The notes beneath the pieces were generated by a model. That model did no database searches. It saw only the letters and a list, made by a program, of their open reading frames with translations, and had not been told where the DNA came from. Shown in pieces: positions 1 through 11,386 of a DNA stretch of 64,000 nt (position 1 is the stretch's first letter; the number at the start of each line of letters is the position of its first letter). Origin of the DNA: Kondoa malvinella (lineage: Eukaryota > Basidiomycota > Agaricostilbomycetes > Agaricostilbales > Kondoaceae); NCBI GenBank assembly GCA_039545315.1, contig BCIM01000003.1, positions 921,799 through 985,798 on the forward strand, read 5' to 3'. The translations under genes were made by a program, and so were the position numbers.

Positions 1-356
1 CAATAGATCAGTATAATACCATGAAGACAAGGAATAGAAGGACGTACTCGACGGTTTGAAGGTTCCCTGCGTGGATTTGGCGGAGATGTATGATGTTGAT
101 GCAATGCATGAGCTGGCGTCTCATAATCTCTGCCCAGCGTATAATGGATCAGCTTGGGCAGTTCTACGTTGTCGCAGCTGTTGACTAACCCGTACCAGTC
201 CTTCAAGTTGCGCAAGCCAGGAGGGGCGCTGACCAAAGGCGAGTCATACAGCGACAAGAGAGAATTGCGTGAATAGATCATGACTGGATAACGCGAGCCT
301 GCAACATCGATGGAGCCGCTGCTCAAGTCCATGGATGAGCTTGAACGGGACGACAT
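1..356 (-). CDS. Possible eIF4E-binding protein, N-terminal part (runs off the window)
   Basis: An open minus-strand frame starts at the ATG at 356 and runs uninterrupted to base 1, so about 118 N-terminal residues are visible. A Ser-rich start is followed by a Tyr-x4-Leu-Leu motif (YSRNSLL, residues 28-34), then SLYDSPLVSAPPGLRNLKDW. YxxxxL-phi is the canonical eIF4E-docking motif of translation repressors such as 4E-T, Caf20 and Eap1, so a role in cap-dependent translation or mRNA decay is possible. The assignment rests on this motif and its surroundings only. The rest of the protein is outside the window, and an upstream coding exon cannot be excluded. It lies 279 bp downstream of, and in the same direction as, the complex I subunit gene. 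Confidence 0.45.
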   Translation of the reverse strand, partial: MSSRSSSSMDLSSGSIDVAGSRYPVMIYSRNSLLSLYDSPLVSAPPGLRNLKDWYGLVNSCDNVELPKLIHYTLGRDYETPAHALHQHHTSPPNPRREPSNRRVRPSIPCLHGIILIY

Positions 357-635
357 GGTCGAGTTGCGCTGAGGCAGGATATGCGATGACAGTGCCAGGC
401 GACTCAATTTCGGGCTGATCTATACCTGTTGTACTAGCAGAACTATCAGGCAAGAAGACAAGGCGAAATTGCCAAGTCCCGGTTGATGTTGGATTGACAG
501 CATATCAGACCCTTCATGCAATGCTCCCCTCGATGGTAACAATATACACTCGCTCGCTTCTCAGCTCTAGGCCTCCTTTGCACGCTTCATAGCTTCCGCC
601 CTAGCCCACGTTTGCATCCTGATACATTTCCCAGA

Positions 636-1041
636 TCAGCTAAAGTCGTAAAAGACAGGGTTTGACAGAGCGTACGAAGTATCAGGCTTGTAGAAGAGCA
701 ACACGGCTGCTAGACCCATTCCACCAAACATGCCAATGTAATAAGGCAGTTCCCAATCTTCCATCTTGCGCTTCTCGCCTGCCTTCAAGGGCTGTCGACA
801 CTCGTTACCCATTAGTTTCCCTTACCCAAAGTATAAATCGAATAGCTTCACCTTTTCGCTGAATAGGTTTCCTGTAGGCTAAAGAGACAAATGATACAAG
901 ATGAGCGCTGAGATTGAAGCGTCCCAAGACAGACGGGCGCACCTCGTTATATGCTGCACCATGGTTTGACGCGAATCGACTTTGTATAGAAATGGTCCGG
1001 CATATTGAGCCTTGCTGTATTGAGCGTCGTAATAATGACAT
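636..1041 (-). CDS. NADH dehydrogenase (complex I) subunit NDUFB11/ESSS
   Basis: Three exons (1041-943, 878-852, 791-636) splice to 93 residues. The start is Arg-rich (MSLLRRSIQQG..) and looks like a mitochondrial presequence. Across the joins the protein reads AYNE-PTGNLFSEK-PLKAGEKRKMEDWE. The last exon carries the ESSS-family core: GEKRK followed by EDWE, YYIGMFGGMGLAAVLLFYKPDTS, one membrane span and the conserved YKPDT after it. The family is a supernumerary subunit of the membrane arm of respiratory complex I in the inner mitochondrial membrane. Both introns have GT..AG ends and keep the frame. Presence of this gene implies the fungus kept complex I. It is divergent from the ABC transporter gene. 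Confidence 0.85.
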
Positions 1042-1409
1042 GGCTGCTTGAAGGCAATTTGGCGATATTTTGATGAATTGGGTCTTGGAGAGTGACTGCC
1101 ATGTTGAGCTCTGAATACGCTACGTGATTGTCTATATCTGATATACCGCTTGATCTGGCTTCTCATTCGCTTGCCTCGAGCGTATTCCGATGTTTCGCGG
1201 TGCATGCTATGCCCGAATTACATAGCTCGTAGCCATATGGGCTATGCTTTTCTCGTTTTACGCACGTTCAAATACGTACCTTATGTCCTGCTCTACCAGT
1301 GCCTACCTTCTCTTTCTTCTCGTTCTTCTAAAGCGCGAAGTCAAGCTCTAAAACTCTCTTCTGTTCTCACCTCTCGCTCGGTCTTATCTCTCGCACCCCG
1401 CGTTAGACA
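1042..1409. promoter_or_regulatory. Divergent intergenic region, NDUFB11 / ABC transporter
   Basis: This 368-bp stretch separates two start codons in opposite directions and should contain both promoters. The bases before the transporter start are rich in CT/TCT tracts, as is common in fungal promoters. I recognise no specific element. The open frames crossing it resemble no protein. Confidence 0.4.
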
Positions 1410-4400
1410 ATGTCGTGCGAAAGCGATTGGACATGGTCCGCACCTGCTTTCCCTGGTTCAGAATGCAGGCAACTCGATTTCTCCCTCATTTTCAGCTCGA
1501 TGGTTTTATCCATCATTCCTTCCGGCTGTTTCCTTCTGCTCGCTGGATTACAGCTATACGGACTAAGAGGTGCTCAACAAGTGGGTCGGAGAGAGAAAGG
1601 ATCGGTGGTGCTGTGCGGTGCTAAGGTTCTTTCCGCGGGATTGGGTGTAGTGGCTAGCATAGTGAGTTTGGCTGGATGGGTCTCGGCTGGTGAACGTGAG
1701 GCGGTTGGGACTGCTGCGGCTGCTTTGGTTATACCCGTCTCGGTGAGTATTCTTCGACGATTACTTAGAACACGCTGATTTATGTACTAGCTGCTCATCC
1801 TTGCGCTATCGACTCTCCAGCACTTCCGTCGCCTTCAATCCTCACAAGTACTATCAATCTACCTGGTCCTAGCAACAGCATTCGATATAGTCCGTCTACG
1901 CACGTTCTACCTCGTCTCGTATAATACCAGCAAGACCCTCTTCCTCAGCGCTTTCCTCCTGACTTTCTTCTCCCGTTTCCTTCTGTTCATCCTCGAAAAC
2001 ATCTCAAAAAGACCTTGGATCACTTCTGCCCATTTATCACCAGAATCGACCGCTTCACCACTATCGCGCTGGTTCCTTTTCTGGGTCGTGAAAATCATGT
2101 TGAAAGGTCATAAAAGTGCTAAACTCGGCTTGAACGACTTGGGGCAAGTGAACCATGATTCAGCGCACTACTATGCTCGGTTCGAGAAAGCTTGGGTCAA
2201 GCAGAAAGGGAAGAACAGGCCTGTTGCGAGGGCGGTCGCCAGGGCGTTTTGGAGAGAATTGTTGATGCCTATACCGCCTTTGGTGGCTTGGTGTTTATTG
2301 CTGATGGCTGTCCCGTTGGAACTTGGTGGTCTATTACGCTTCTTGAAGTAGGTTTCCACATGTCTATATCGAAAGGGCGTATCTGATGGATCTGTCAGCT
2401 CCTGGCAAACTGACGCAAGTCAGCCCGTGTCATCTGGCTGGGCTCTGGTAGCTGCATTTGGTCTTACCTACTTGCTTACTCCGATCACAGTCGCGGCGGC
2501 TTCTTTGGCGTGGTTCAAAGCTGCTGCAGTGTTGAAACAAGCACTGGCAGAAGCTGTCTTTCGGAAAGCTCTACGCATGCATCTCTCTGTTTCTCACGAT
2601 ACCAATATGGGATCAATGGTGTCGTACGTCTCGCTTGACGTTGAGCGGATAGTGTGAGTCTGTCAGCTTGAAACTGGCTAATGCTTGCTGATCTGCTGTG
2701 CAGCGGCTGCGCTGAAGTACCTTATAAGGCTCTTGGCGTAGTCATTCTGATGGCTCTTGGCCTGCCGTAAGCATCCTCTCCGCTGACATCCGCTCAGCCA
2801 GTATTCATATCGCTGCAGGATAATCGCAAACGAGTTCGGCATCTCTTGGCTGGCCTGTTTGATCTCTTGCATGATCACACTGTCGGTTCCCACTCAGCTC
2901 GACAGGCAATGTACTGACTTCGCTGATGCAGAATAATGATCCCGATCACCGCCAAAACTTTCGTGGTCAGCCAGACAAAATTTTCAGCCAAAACAGATCT
3001 ACGTATGACGAGTTATGTCGCAGGAACGATACTTCCTCATGCCATAGAACAGGTGTCGGCTATCTCTCGTCTATGCTAAAGTCGATTGTTACCGTCAAAT
3101 CATCAGCATACGAGTATGCAATCGGCACGCACTACGAAATGCTGCGAGAAGATGAGCTCAAAGAGATGGCTAGCTATCGAACGAAGTGGGCCATCACTGG
3201 TCTCTTCTACAATGGAGTTTTCGGTAAGCAAGACACTTTTCCAAGAGTGTCATCGACTAGAACGACAATCTCCAGCTACCATCCGTATCTTCACTCTGGG
3301 TGCTTTTGCGCTCGCTGCTATGGCTTCGGATACCGTCGTCTTTGCCAACGCTCCCGTCTTTGTCGCCTACGCTGTCCTCGAGACATTTTCTGTGCTCTTT
3401 TATGGAGTCATTTGGAACTTCGCTTCCATACTGAGTAAGGCATCTCCTAGAAGCCAAATGTGTTACTGAGCGCTGATAGGTGCATGGGCGAGTCTCTGCC
3501 GAATCGAAGGCTTTCTCCTAGCCGACGACCGCCAGCAAGCTATTGGGTACTTAGAAGGCACGGAGTCCGCTCTTACCAGCATGTCGGACATCAAGGCAGA
3601 GAAACAGCTTGAATCCGGTCCGCCCAAAGTGATCTTCAGCCAAGCTAGTATCGGCCTCAAGCAAACGGCTTTCCTTCGCAATCTCACATTTGAGTGCCCT
3701 GCGGGCCAACTCACTATGTTGACGGGCTCTGTGGCCTCAGTGAGCTTGTTTTTGAGTCATTCGAGCATAGCGATTGAACATCTCGATAGGGCAAGAGCAG
3801 CTGCTTGTTGGCGATACTCGGCGAGTACGACGTACTTTCAGGCTCGATAAGCTCTTTGAATGGCTGCAGCACCGCATATGCATCTCAGGATGCCTATCTT
3901 CAATCCGGTGCCACGATCAAGGAAAACATACTTTGGGGATCACCGTACTCCCTCGATAGATATGAAGAAACCATTCGGGCTTGCGCTCTTGATCACGACC
4001 TCAGGGATATGGCAGAAGGAGACGATCGTATCGCGTCGGTGCTTTCCGGTGGACAACGCGGTGTTAGCTTCTTTCTTGCTTTTACGCTCAGTAACTGATG
4101 CAGCCATTTAGCGTATAGCGCTCGCTCGCTGCGTGTATGCACGGGCGGACCTGATATTGCTAGCCGTAAGCAAAATCCCATCGAGTCTTTCACATATTGT
4201 CTGATGTTCGGCCGGCAGGACCCTCTCTGCGCTCTAGACAATAAGATCGAAGCCCGCGTATGGCAGGCCCTATTCGGCAACAATGGTCTCCTTCGCGGTC
4301 GAACTATAGTCATGGTCTCAAATTCTGTCAAGCGCTTCAAGCACGCCGACCACATTGTCTTCCTTGAGAACGGTACATGCGCGGATCAGGGCTCGTATGA

Positions 4401-6991
4401 CTACTTGAAGAACCGCAGCCAAACCTCGTTCCTTTCATTCCTTGCTTTACGCAAAGGCATCGAAGAATTAGAAGAGGCTGCACTTCTATTGCCAAAATAT
4501 GAGATCGCGGATCTCTCAAAGAATAAGGAAGCAGCTCTTGTTGGTACGGTGGACAAGGAAGCGCACGCTACTACACATGGCTTCCTAAAAGCTGCGCTGT
4601 TCTATTTCTCTCAAGCTGGATGGGCCAGAGTTGCAATCGACATGCTGCTCTGCGCGGCAGGTCAGCATCTTTTCTGACTTATTCTTGCGCCAGTCTCATT
4701 TACGTTCGCAGCTTGGCCAATGTTCTCGGTACAGTATACTCTATCCGCGTGGCGAATCTTCCTGATCAGCTGAGCAGATTGGCTTCTCACTCTACATCCG
4801 CTATTGGACCGACAATGCGTCCAACGAGAAGGATCAAGGTATGCTGATATCTATGCTTAGTTGACATCACTCATCCGACCTATTTACGCAGACGCATGGA
4901 AGTGGATTGGCGGCTTATGTGGTATCACCGTCTTCTACCTACTCTGCGCTGGATGGTGGTGGCAATTTCAATATCGCATCCTCCCCGTTCGCAGCGGACG
5001 CAAGACTCAGCGTATGTGCTTCATGAGGCTACTCAATGCGCCTTTCGACTACTTCCGCGTCAATTCTATGGGCTATATTCTCAATCGATTCAGTCTAGAC
5101 CTTTACGACTACGAGACAATCTTTGCGAACACCTTATTGATCACGATTCAAGGAGTTTTCGTGACCTGCGCCCAAGTAGCCCTAGTGTCAGTTTCTACCC
5201 CATACGCCTTGATATTGGCAGGCGCCCTTGTCGTTGGCTACGAATGTCTGCGGCGTTTCTACATCAAGACCTCTAGTCAGCTTCGCAAGGTGCTTTCAGC
5301 TGCACAGACCCCACTTCTCGCCGCCTGTGAAGAACTTGTCGAAGGTCTGCCGCTGATTCGTGCTTTCAAACAACAAGGCTGCATGATACTCGAAGCAACA
5401 AAGCGGATTACTCAATCGACTACGCCGTACCTGACGCTTCAAAGCACAAAAGTGTGGTACACGTTGTGTCTATCTTTCACCAGCCTCCTGTTCTCTATGG
5501 TCTTGCTGCCAATCGCGGTTGCAAATCGAAGGGGAACAAGTCAAGGGAATATCGCGTTGGGTATGCATCCTCAAATTGACTGCCTACGTAGCTGATAACC
5601 TTTATATAGCTATTATCCAGTTGATCAAGATTCCAGGTTGGATGACTTGTGCTTGACTTGGCTTGTAACTTGATCGCAAATTCGCATGACAGGCTCATTA
5701 CAGTCTCTGATGGAGAAGTATACTGGTAGGCCGCTATTACCTAGCACTTATAGTGCCTACTCACACCTTGCTGATAGAGGCTGAAATACATTCTGTTGGT
5801 GAGCATCGACCCAAACATAGGCACAAGCATCTGACTGACTCGATTCTCGCGACAAGCCATCCATCGCCTCCAGCACATGCTGAAACTACAATCGGAAGAA
5901 GCTCAAACTGATATGACCAAACAAAGCGATAACAGAACACTCAATTGGCTCATCGAACCTAGCATATCTCTGGAAAACGTCACATTGAAGTACAACGTCG
6001 ATGATCCGGCAGCGCTGAAGAACATCAACCTGCACATTCAAGCAGGAGAGCGCATTGGGATCTGCGGGCGCTCAGGTTCGCTCTTTTGAGCAAGAGACAG
6101 ATGTGCGTACTAATACCCTGAGACAGGCTCAGGGAAGAGTAGCTTTCTGTCAGCACTCTTTCGCCTGTACGAGATCGAAGAAAACGGCAACATATCCATC
6201 AGCGGTGTTGACACAAGGACGATACCAAGACAGGCTCTGAGAAGCAATCTGACGCTCATCAGTCAAGAGCCGATGCTTTTATACTGCTCGCTGCGCCTTG
6301 TAGGTGTTTATCAACGGGTCTGGCAACAGCTGATTAGACCATGATCAGAATCTGGACCCAGAAGACGAGCATGACGATGCGGAAATCTGGAATGCTCTGG
6401 AAAAAGCTCGCTGCAAGACCTTGGTAGAAGCTCTGGATGGCAAGCTCGATTATGAGGTCAGCAAAACTGGACAAGCAATCTCGCGCGGTACTCGTCAACT
6501 CCTAGCGCTGGCTCGAGCTATATGTAAGTCTTATGCAAAGAGAGAAACAAAGCCTCATCTCATCTCATCTCCGTAGTGCGCGATCGACCAATACTTTGTC
6601 TTGATGAAGCAAGTGCTGCTTTAGACAAAGCGACAGATCAGAGTGCGCTTGCCCTCAATGATGTCCTGGTCATGTCTAATAGTCTCTCTAGCTATACAAG
6701 AAGTTCTGCGAACTGCATTCCCGAAGGTCACTATGCTTGTGGTGTAAGTTTGCACTCGCCTTGGTGCTCTGTTCATGTTTTGATGTCAATGTTTCTCCTA
6801 GGGCTCACCGAATCAGGTAGGAACAGCTTCACTCGGCTTAAATGAGGCTAAGTTGTCTGTCCAGCACTATCGCGGACATGGACAGAATCGTCTGCATGGA
6901 ACGCGGCGAGATCGTCGAAGTCGGCATTCCAGATGTACTGCTTGCTGATTCAAAGGGCGTATTCGCCGAGCTATCGAAGCTAGACGAGTAA
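1410..6991 (+). CDS. ABCC-type (multidrug resistance-associated) ABC transporter
   Basis: A full-length ABCC transporter in many exons. The start opens the typical N-terminal TMD0 (five hydrophobic spans to about 2100), followed by TMD1 (about 2230-3560), NBD1 (about 3580-4460), TMD2 (4560-5850) and NBD2 (about 5950-6960). NBD1 shows a Walker A spliced as GSVASGKSS (intron 3741-3789), then SQDAYLQSGATIKENILWG and signature LSGGQR. Its Walker B reads LILLADPLCALD, with Ala where the family has the Mg-binding Asp. NBD2 has GRSGSGKSS, LCLDEASAALD and the H-loop AHRIST rebuilt across two introns. Its signature is ISRGTRQ instead of LSxGQRQ. Such proteins export conjugates or drugs, or load the vacuole; the substrate is not readable. 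The stop is TAA at 6989. Some exon edges are approximate. Confidence 0.88.
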
Positions 6992-7474
6992 TGTTTAGAG
7001 CAACACAGAGCAGATAGAGGCGGCTCTCATTAGACACATAGAAATGCATTATTTGACTCTGTCGACTCTCTTCTCCAACTCGCACGGCCATATGAAGGTC
7101 AACCAATATCAACTGACAATGTGTCCATCTCTACACTATGTCTTCATCCATGTGTGCAATCGTATCGCATCTCGCTTTGCGCAATCTCAATCAACCCAAA
7201 TCCGGCGGACGCGCATGCCAGACCGCGCGATACCTGGCTTTAGCAGATGAAGCTAGCAGGTGACAATCAGAGTCTACATCGAGCCCTATGCGGCCATGCC
7301 TATGCTGCAATGCTGCTCGGATCTTCCTTTCACCTTGACAACGGATTTCTGGCGAAACTCGTTGCGCCGAGTCTGAGAACCTTCTTTCTATTTCGCGCTA
7401 TTAGAGACGATCACGGCTTGCGTACGCTTGCTTCTTGCTCTCGTCCCATCAAATCACCTTTCCGCTCGTTCGCT
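6992..7474. other. Intergenic region between ABC transporter and GH128 gene
   Basis: About 480 bp lie between the transporter stop and the signal-peptide ATG of the next gene, both on the plus strand. An ATG at 7247 is in frame with the glucanase, but starting there would bury the signal peptide under 76 residues, so I treat this as leader or promoter. No other element was recognised. Confidence 0.4.
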
Positions 7475-9127
7475 ATGTACTCTGTCTCCTTTCTCTTGAT
7501 CGCTCTGGCAGCAGTCGCACATGCCAAAGACCTCTCGCACAGCCGAAGAGCTTTATCTACTTCGTATTTGGCTGTCGGATGCTACACAGATAATGTACAA
7601 GGTCGAGCGCTGTCGAATGTAAATTATGAGAACGCCTCAAGCAGTAGGTGTCCATGTCGATCATATCTTCCATGCTGATCATGATCGCAGTGACTAACGA
7701 ACGCTGCCAGGCTATCTGTGCCTCCAAAAAGGCTACCTTTTGCGGCATCGAATACGGTCAAGAGTGCTGGTACGGTTCTACTCTCGGTGGTCAATCTACA
7801 AAGACGGACGACAGCTCGTGCAACATGAAGTGTCGAGGCAACTCCAGCCAAACTTGTAAGGTGCTGTCTACGTAAAGTAGATCTTTCGCTAACATTAACG
7901 TAACTTGTGGCTCAGGTGGTGGCCCAAACAGGTTGACTTTGTTCAAGCTTGGCTCTTCTTCGGTTCCTGCGTCTACAGTACGTCGTCTCGCTAATGTCTG
8001 AGCGGCACGCTGAAGGTAAAGTAGACCACGAGAATGACAACCTCTTCACGTCCTGCGTCGACTAGCACTGCAAAAGTTTCTAGCACCACTAAAGCTTCTT
8101 CCTCTATGACCACATCAACCAGCACTTCGACCAGTACACTACTTCCTCCTGCAACCAAGAAAGCGAAGCGCGGCATTGGCTATGAGAACGCGTCGTTGCT
8201 CAAGCCATTCGGCAATGGCATTTCTTGGGTAAGAAGCTTTCTTTTGTCGAGGTGCTCTAGTCTTAGCTCCAATTACAGGCGTACAATTGGGCTTCATCCA
8301 ATTTCGGCGTTGTTACTGGTCTTGAGATTTTGCCGATGTTATGGAGCGCAAGGGACGATGATGCGGTCGGCCTGGCAAATTGGAAGAAGAAGTAAGCTTC
8401 TATTATGTCAACACGAGCCCTGCTGAGTCAATATGTAGTGCTCAAGCTGCTATTAGTCAGTACAGTAAACTGCCTGTCGTACAGTGCTTATGGCATTCGC
8501 AGACAACGGCGCTACTTCCCTTCTTGGCTACAACGAACCAGATCTACCAGGTCAAGCCGATATGGATCCGGTACTGGCTGCCAATCTATGGAAGATCTAC
8601 ATGCAGCCATTTGCAGGTAAAGCAAAACTCATCAGCCCGGCTGTGACAAATGGAAACTCCTGCAACAACGGACGCTGTTATGGGATCGATTGTGAGCAGC
8701 CTTTCGTGTTCCTTCCGTCGATAACGGCTGACCCAAGCACAGGGCTATTGGCGTTCAAAGCAGCTTGTACCGGCTGCACCATCGACGCCTACGCATTGCA
8801 TTGGTACGAATCAGCTACCAACATCGGCTACTTCAAAAGTCACATCACTAACGCAACCTCGCTGCTGAAGGGCAATCTCTATGTGACTGAATTCGCGCCA
8901 ACGACGGGATCAGATGCAGACAAGGGCAAATTCTTCAGCTCCGTTGTACCCTGGCTGGAAAGTCAGGGCTTCATTGAGCGCTATGCTGCTTTCGGTAAGC
9001 AAACAGACGAGCACTTGCGGCTCTCTGATACTTACACCTTTGTACAGGCGCCTTTGACAAGGACTTTGGCCAGCTCATCTCAGGCGGCACGTTGAACGCA
9101 GCAGGATCTGCGTATGTGAGCGCCTAG
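7475..9127 (+). CDS. Secreted WSC-domain glycoside hydrolase family 128 (beta-1,3-glucanase-like)
   Basis: The ATG at 7475 gives a clear signal peptide (MYSVSFLLIALAAVAHA). A WSC carbohydrate-binding domain follows (GCYTDNVQGRAL.., ERCQAICASKK, GIEYGQECWYG, NSSQTCGGPNRLTLF, joined over introns at about 7645 and 7858), then a Ser/Thr-rich, probably O-glycosylated linker (about 7970-8150), then a GH128 catalytic domain from KKAKRGIGYEN. Family residues are visible: the YNEPDLPGQADM strand with the acid/base Glu, ALHWYE, and the YVTEFAPT strand with the probable nucleophile Glu. GH128 includes beta-1,3-glucanases and the yeast Asl1-type wall proteins. A role in wall glucan binding and remodelling is likely. 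The stop is TAG at 9125. It is convergent with the GH76 gene. Confidence 0.85.
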
Positions 9128-9276
9128 GTGAACTTGGGATGTAGACAAGCTGGTCTTGTATGAAATCTGTGTAAGGACTTCAATGCAGAGTCTCGTTTGT
9201 TGCTAGAGATGCTTCAACCTTGCTGAAGCTCGATTAGAGGTTGTCTGAACATCAAATCACACGAAAATGAAGGCTG

Positions 9277-11116
9277 CTAAGTATACAATGAAAGTCCGAT
9301 CAATGCCAATGCTAAAAGAACGCCTGCGTCCCAAATGCCCAACCGTGTAGCAGCTCCATCCAAAGGACAACTAGTGACGCTTCCGGTTGTAGTACATTTT
9401 GATGTCAATGCACCGGTAGTGACGTTGAACTTGTTGCTGCCTGAGATTTGAGGTGCATTCAGATTGGCTGGTAAGAGGCCTGACCCAGTCGCATCTTGGA
9501 AAATCCCAGCCGAGGCAACGAGCAAAGCAGCTGAGACGTGCTGTGAGCGTACATACATGACGGGTCGATTGGGTTGATCCATTGTCCAATTCCCCCCACA
9601 ATTCCACTGCTCGTCACAGCTATGCTGAATCATGGACTTGACGCTCGTCTCGATCGCATTCTTGATCGAGTCGATATCATTCTGGTTGGTCGTCTCCCTC
9701 ACGATGTAAGCGAGGTTGCGAACGTAAATGGCTTTGAAACCTTGTTGATCTCGATTGCAAGTTCCAGCTGGTTCGCAGAGTTCTTCAATAACGCCATTGG
9801 GAGCGAAAATGCTGAGCGAGTGAGAGACAAAGGGACTGGCCATGTCGAGGTACGTTGCGTTGCCCGTTGCTTTGTGCATCCAAGCCAGGGCACCAATGAG
9901 TTGCCTTGAACGCCATCAGCTTTATCCAATTTGAGCTGCGAGCGCATACCCATAGTTGTAGGACCACTGTGATCCAGTGATAGAGTAGCAATTCGACGCG
10001 CTGACACCATCATAGATCAACCCTTGTTCCAGATCGCCTAAACCATTGTTGAACAACCAAGCCAAGAGCGTCTGCGAGTTCTGGATGAGGGTTTCGTTTT
10101 GCGTCTGGATGTATACTCTAGCGGCTGTCTGAATGTATTCTAGGTGTGTCTGTGAGATGCAGGAGTGCTATTAGCGACAGGCCAAAATCATCTCTTGCCC
10201 CCTCACGATGACAGACTTGTAATCATTGTCTGCTGCTTGACGATTGCGCGACCAGTAGATGCCTCCTCCGCAGGTATCGTCTCTTTGACCATCAGAGTAA
10301 ACTTGGTCTAAAGTCCTGTCGGTTCCGATTACTTGTTTAGCTACGGATAGCACAGAGAAGACTGGACCGACTTTTGCGGAGCGACGATCCAGTCACCACC
10401 AGCTCCCGGCATCTGATTTTCAGCTCCTTGTATTTCAGCTCCCGATATAATAGCTTGAGCCGGCCCTATAGGAGACATGAGCTTCAAGTCTGGCTGAAAG
10501 AGAGTTACGCACACAAAATATCGTCTGTTATACATAGCCCGTAAGTTCTAGCCGCGGCCAAGATGGATAGAGAAGCTAACCATTCCATTTTCCCAACAAG
10601 CCCTGAGATTCCGCCTGAGCGCCATTCAAGAAATCTTGTTGGGTACCATAGGACAGATTGACCAAAGCAGAAGTGACGAGATCCTGATAGCGGAAATCGC
10701 CCGTGTACTAAAATTCTCGCTTGTTTAATTATTGTTCCGAACGGTTGAAGAGAGCAAGTCTTACCTTTGCCCAATCGTAAAAGGTATTCCATATCATGCC
10801 AGATTCATGCCAGGGCGTTTGAACTACATCAAAGGTCCCATCCTATCAATTTTAAATGCTTAAAAGATGTCGCTCGGTGCATGCCAAGAATAGGGCAATC
10901 TACCTTGTTTGGCGAATAATATTTGAGTAGGTTGCTCAGTCTGTTGCCGGCTTTAGCTTGTCTGCGTTGTAATTAGAGGATGACTACGTACGCTTGACCA
11001 GAGGCTTGAATGAGATCTGCCCCGTTGGTTAAATCTAGCGTCGGCGGAGCTGCATGACTGCTTGCGAATAGGGAGAAGAGAGCGAGACCAGCCCGTATGT
11101 TTGATGTAGGTCTCAT
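9277..11116 (-). CDS. GH76 alpha-1,6-mannanase, Dfg5/Dcw1-like wall enzyme
   Basis: The ATG at 11116 starts an N-terminal signal peptide (ALFSLFASSHA). The mid region rebuilds the hallmark Asp-Asp of GH76: splicing 10600-10450 gives WNDDILWPAQAIISGAE, matching the family NDDxxxW..A..AAE. The C-terminal exon holds LAWMHKATGN, a CNRDQQGFKAIYVRNLAYIVRE stretch and QWNCGGNW. The protein ends in a hydrophobic tail (LGIWDAGVLLALALIGLSLY) typical of GPI-anchor signals. GH76 Dfg5/Dcw1 proteins are thought to transfer GPI-anchored glycoproteins to the cell wall by acting on the anchor mannose. At least six short introns are present. Together with the neighbouring GH128 gene it forms a small cell-wall pair, convergent with a 150-bp gap. 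Confidence 0.85.
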
Positions 11117-11386
11117 CCTGCTATAGAGACAGCGAGGAGGGTAGAGAGAGGCAAAGCGAGGAGAGGTCAGAGGGGCAGGGGCGCAGGGCAGTACTTGTTT
11201 ACTTGTGTGGATTGTGGTGTATGGTTGAAATGAATGAAAGAGTGGGTCCTCGAAGGCAAGCTTGTGACCTGCACGGAGCTTTGTGAACTTTAGAACGGCC
11301 AAGGAGGACGATTTGAGATGGTAGATGATGAACAAAGAGTGGAAGCGCACTTCTTTGACGCTGAACCGTTCAAACGAGCTTGGCGA

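Noticed and set aside
244..453. 69-residue minus-strand frame
   Set aside because: Out of frame with the better-supported partial gene that starts at 356, and begins in its upstream sequence.
7247..7474. Upstream in-frame ATG of the GH128 gene
   Set aside because: It would bury the clear signal peptide that starts at 7475.
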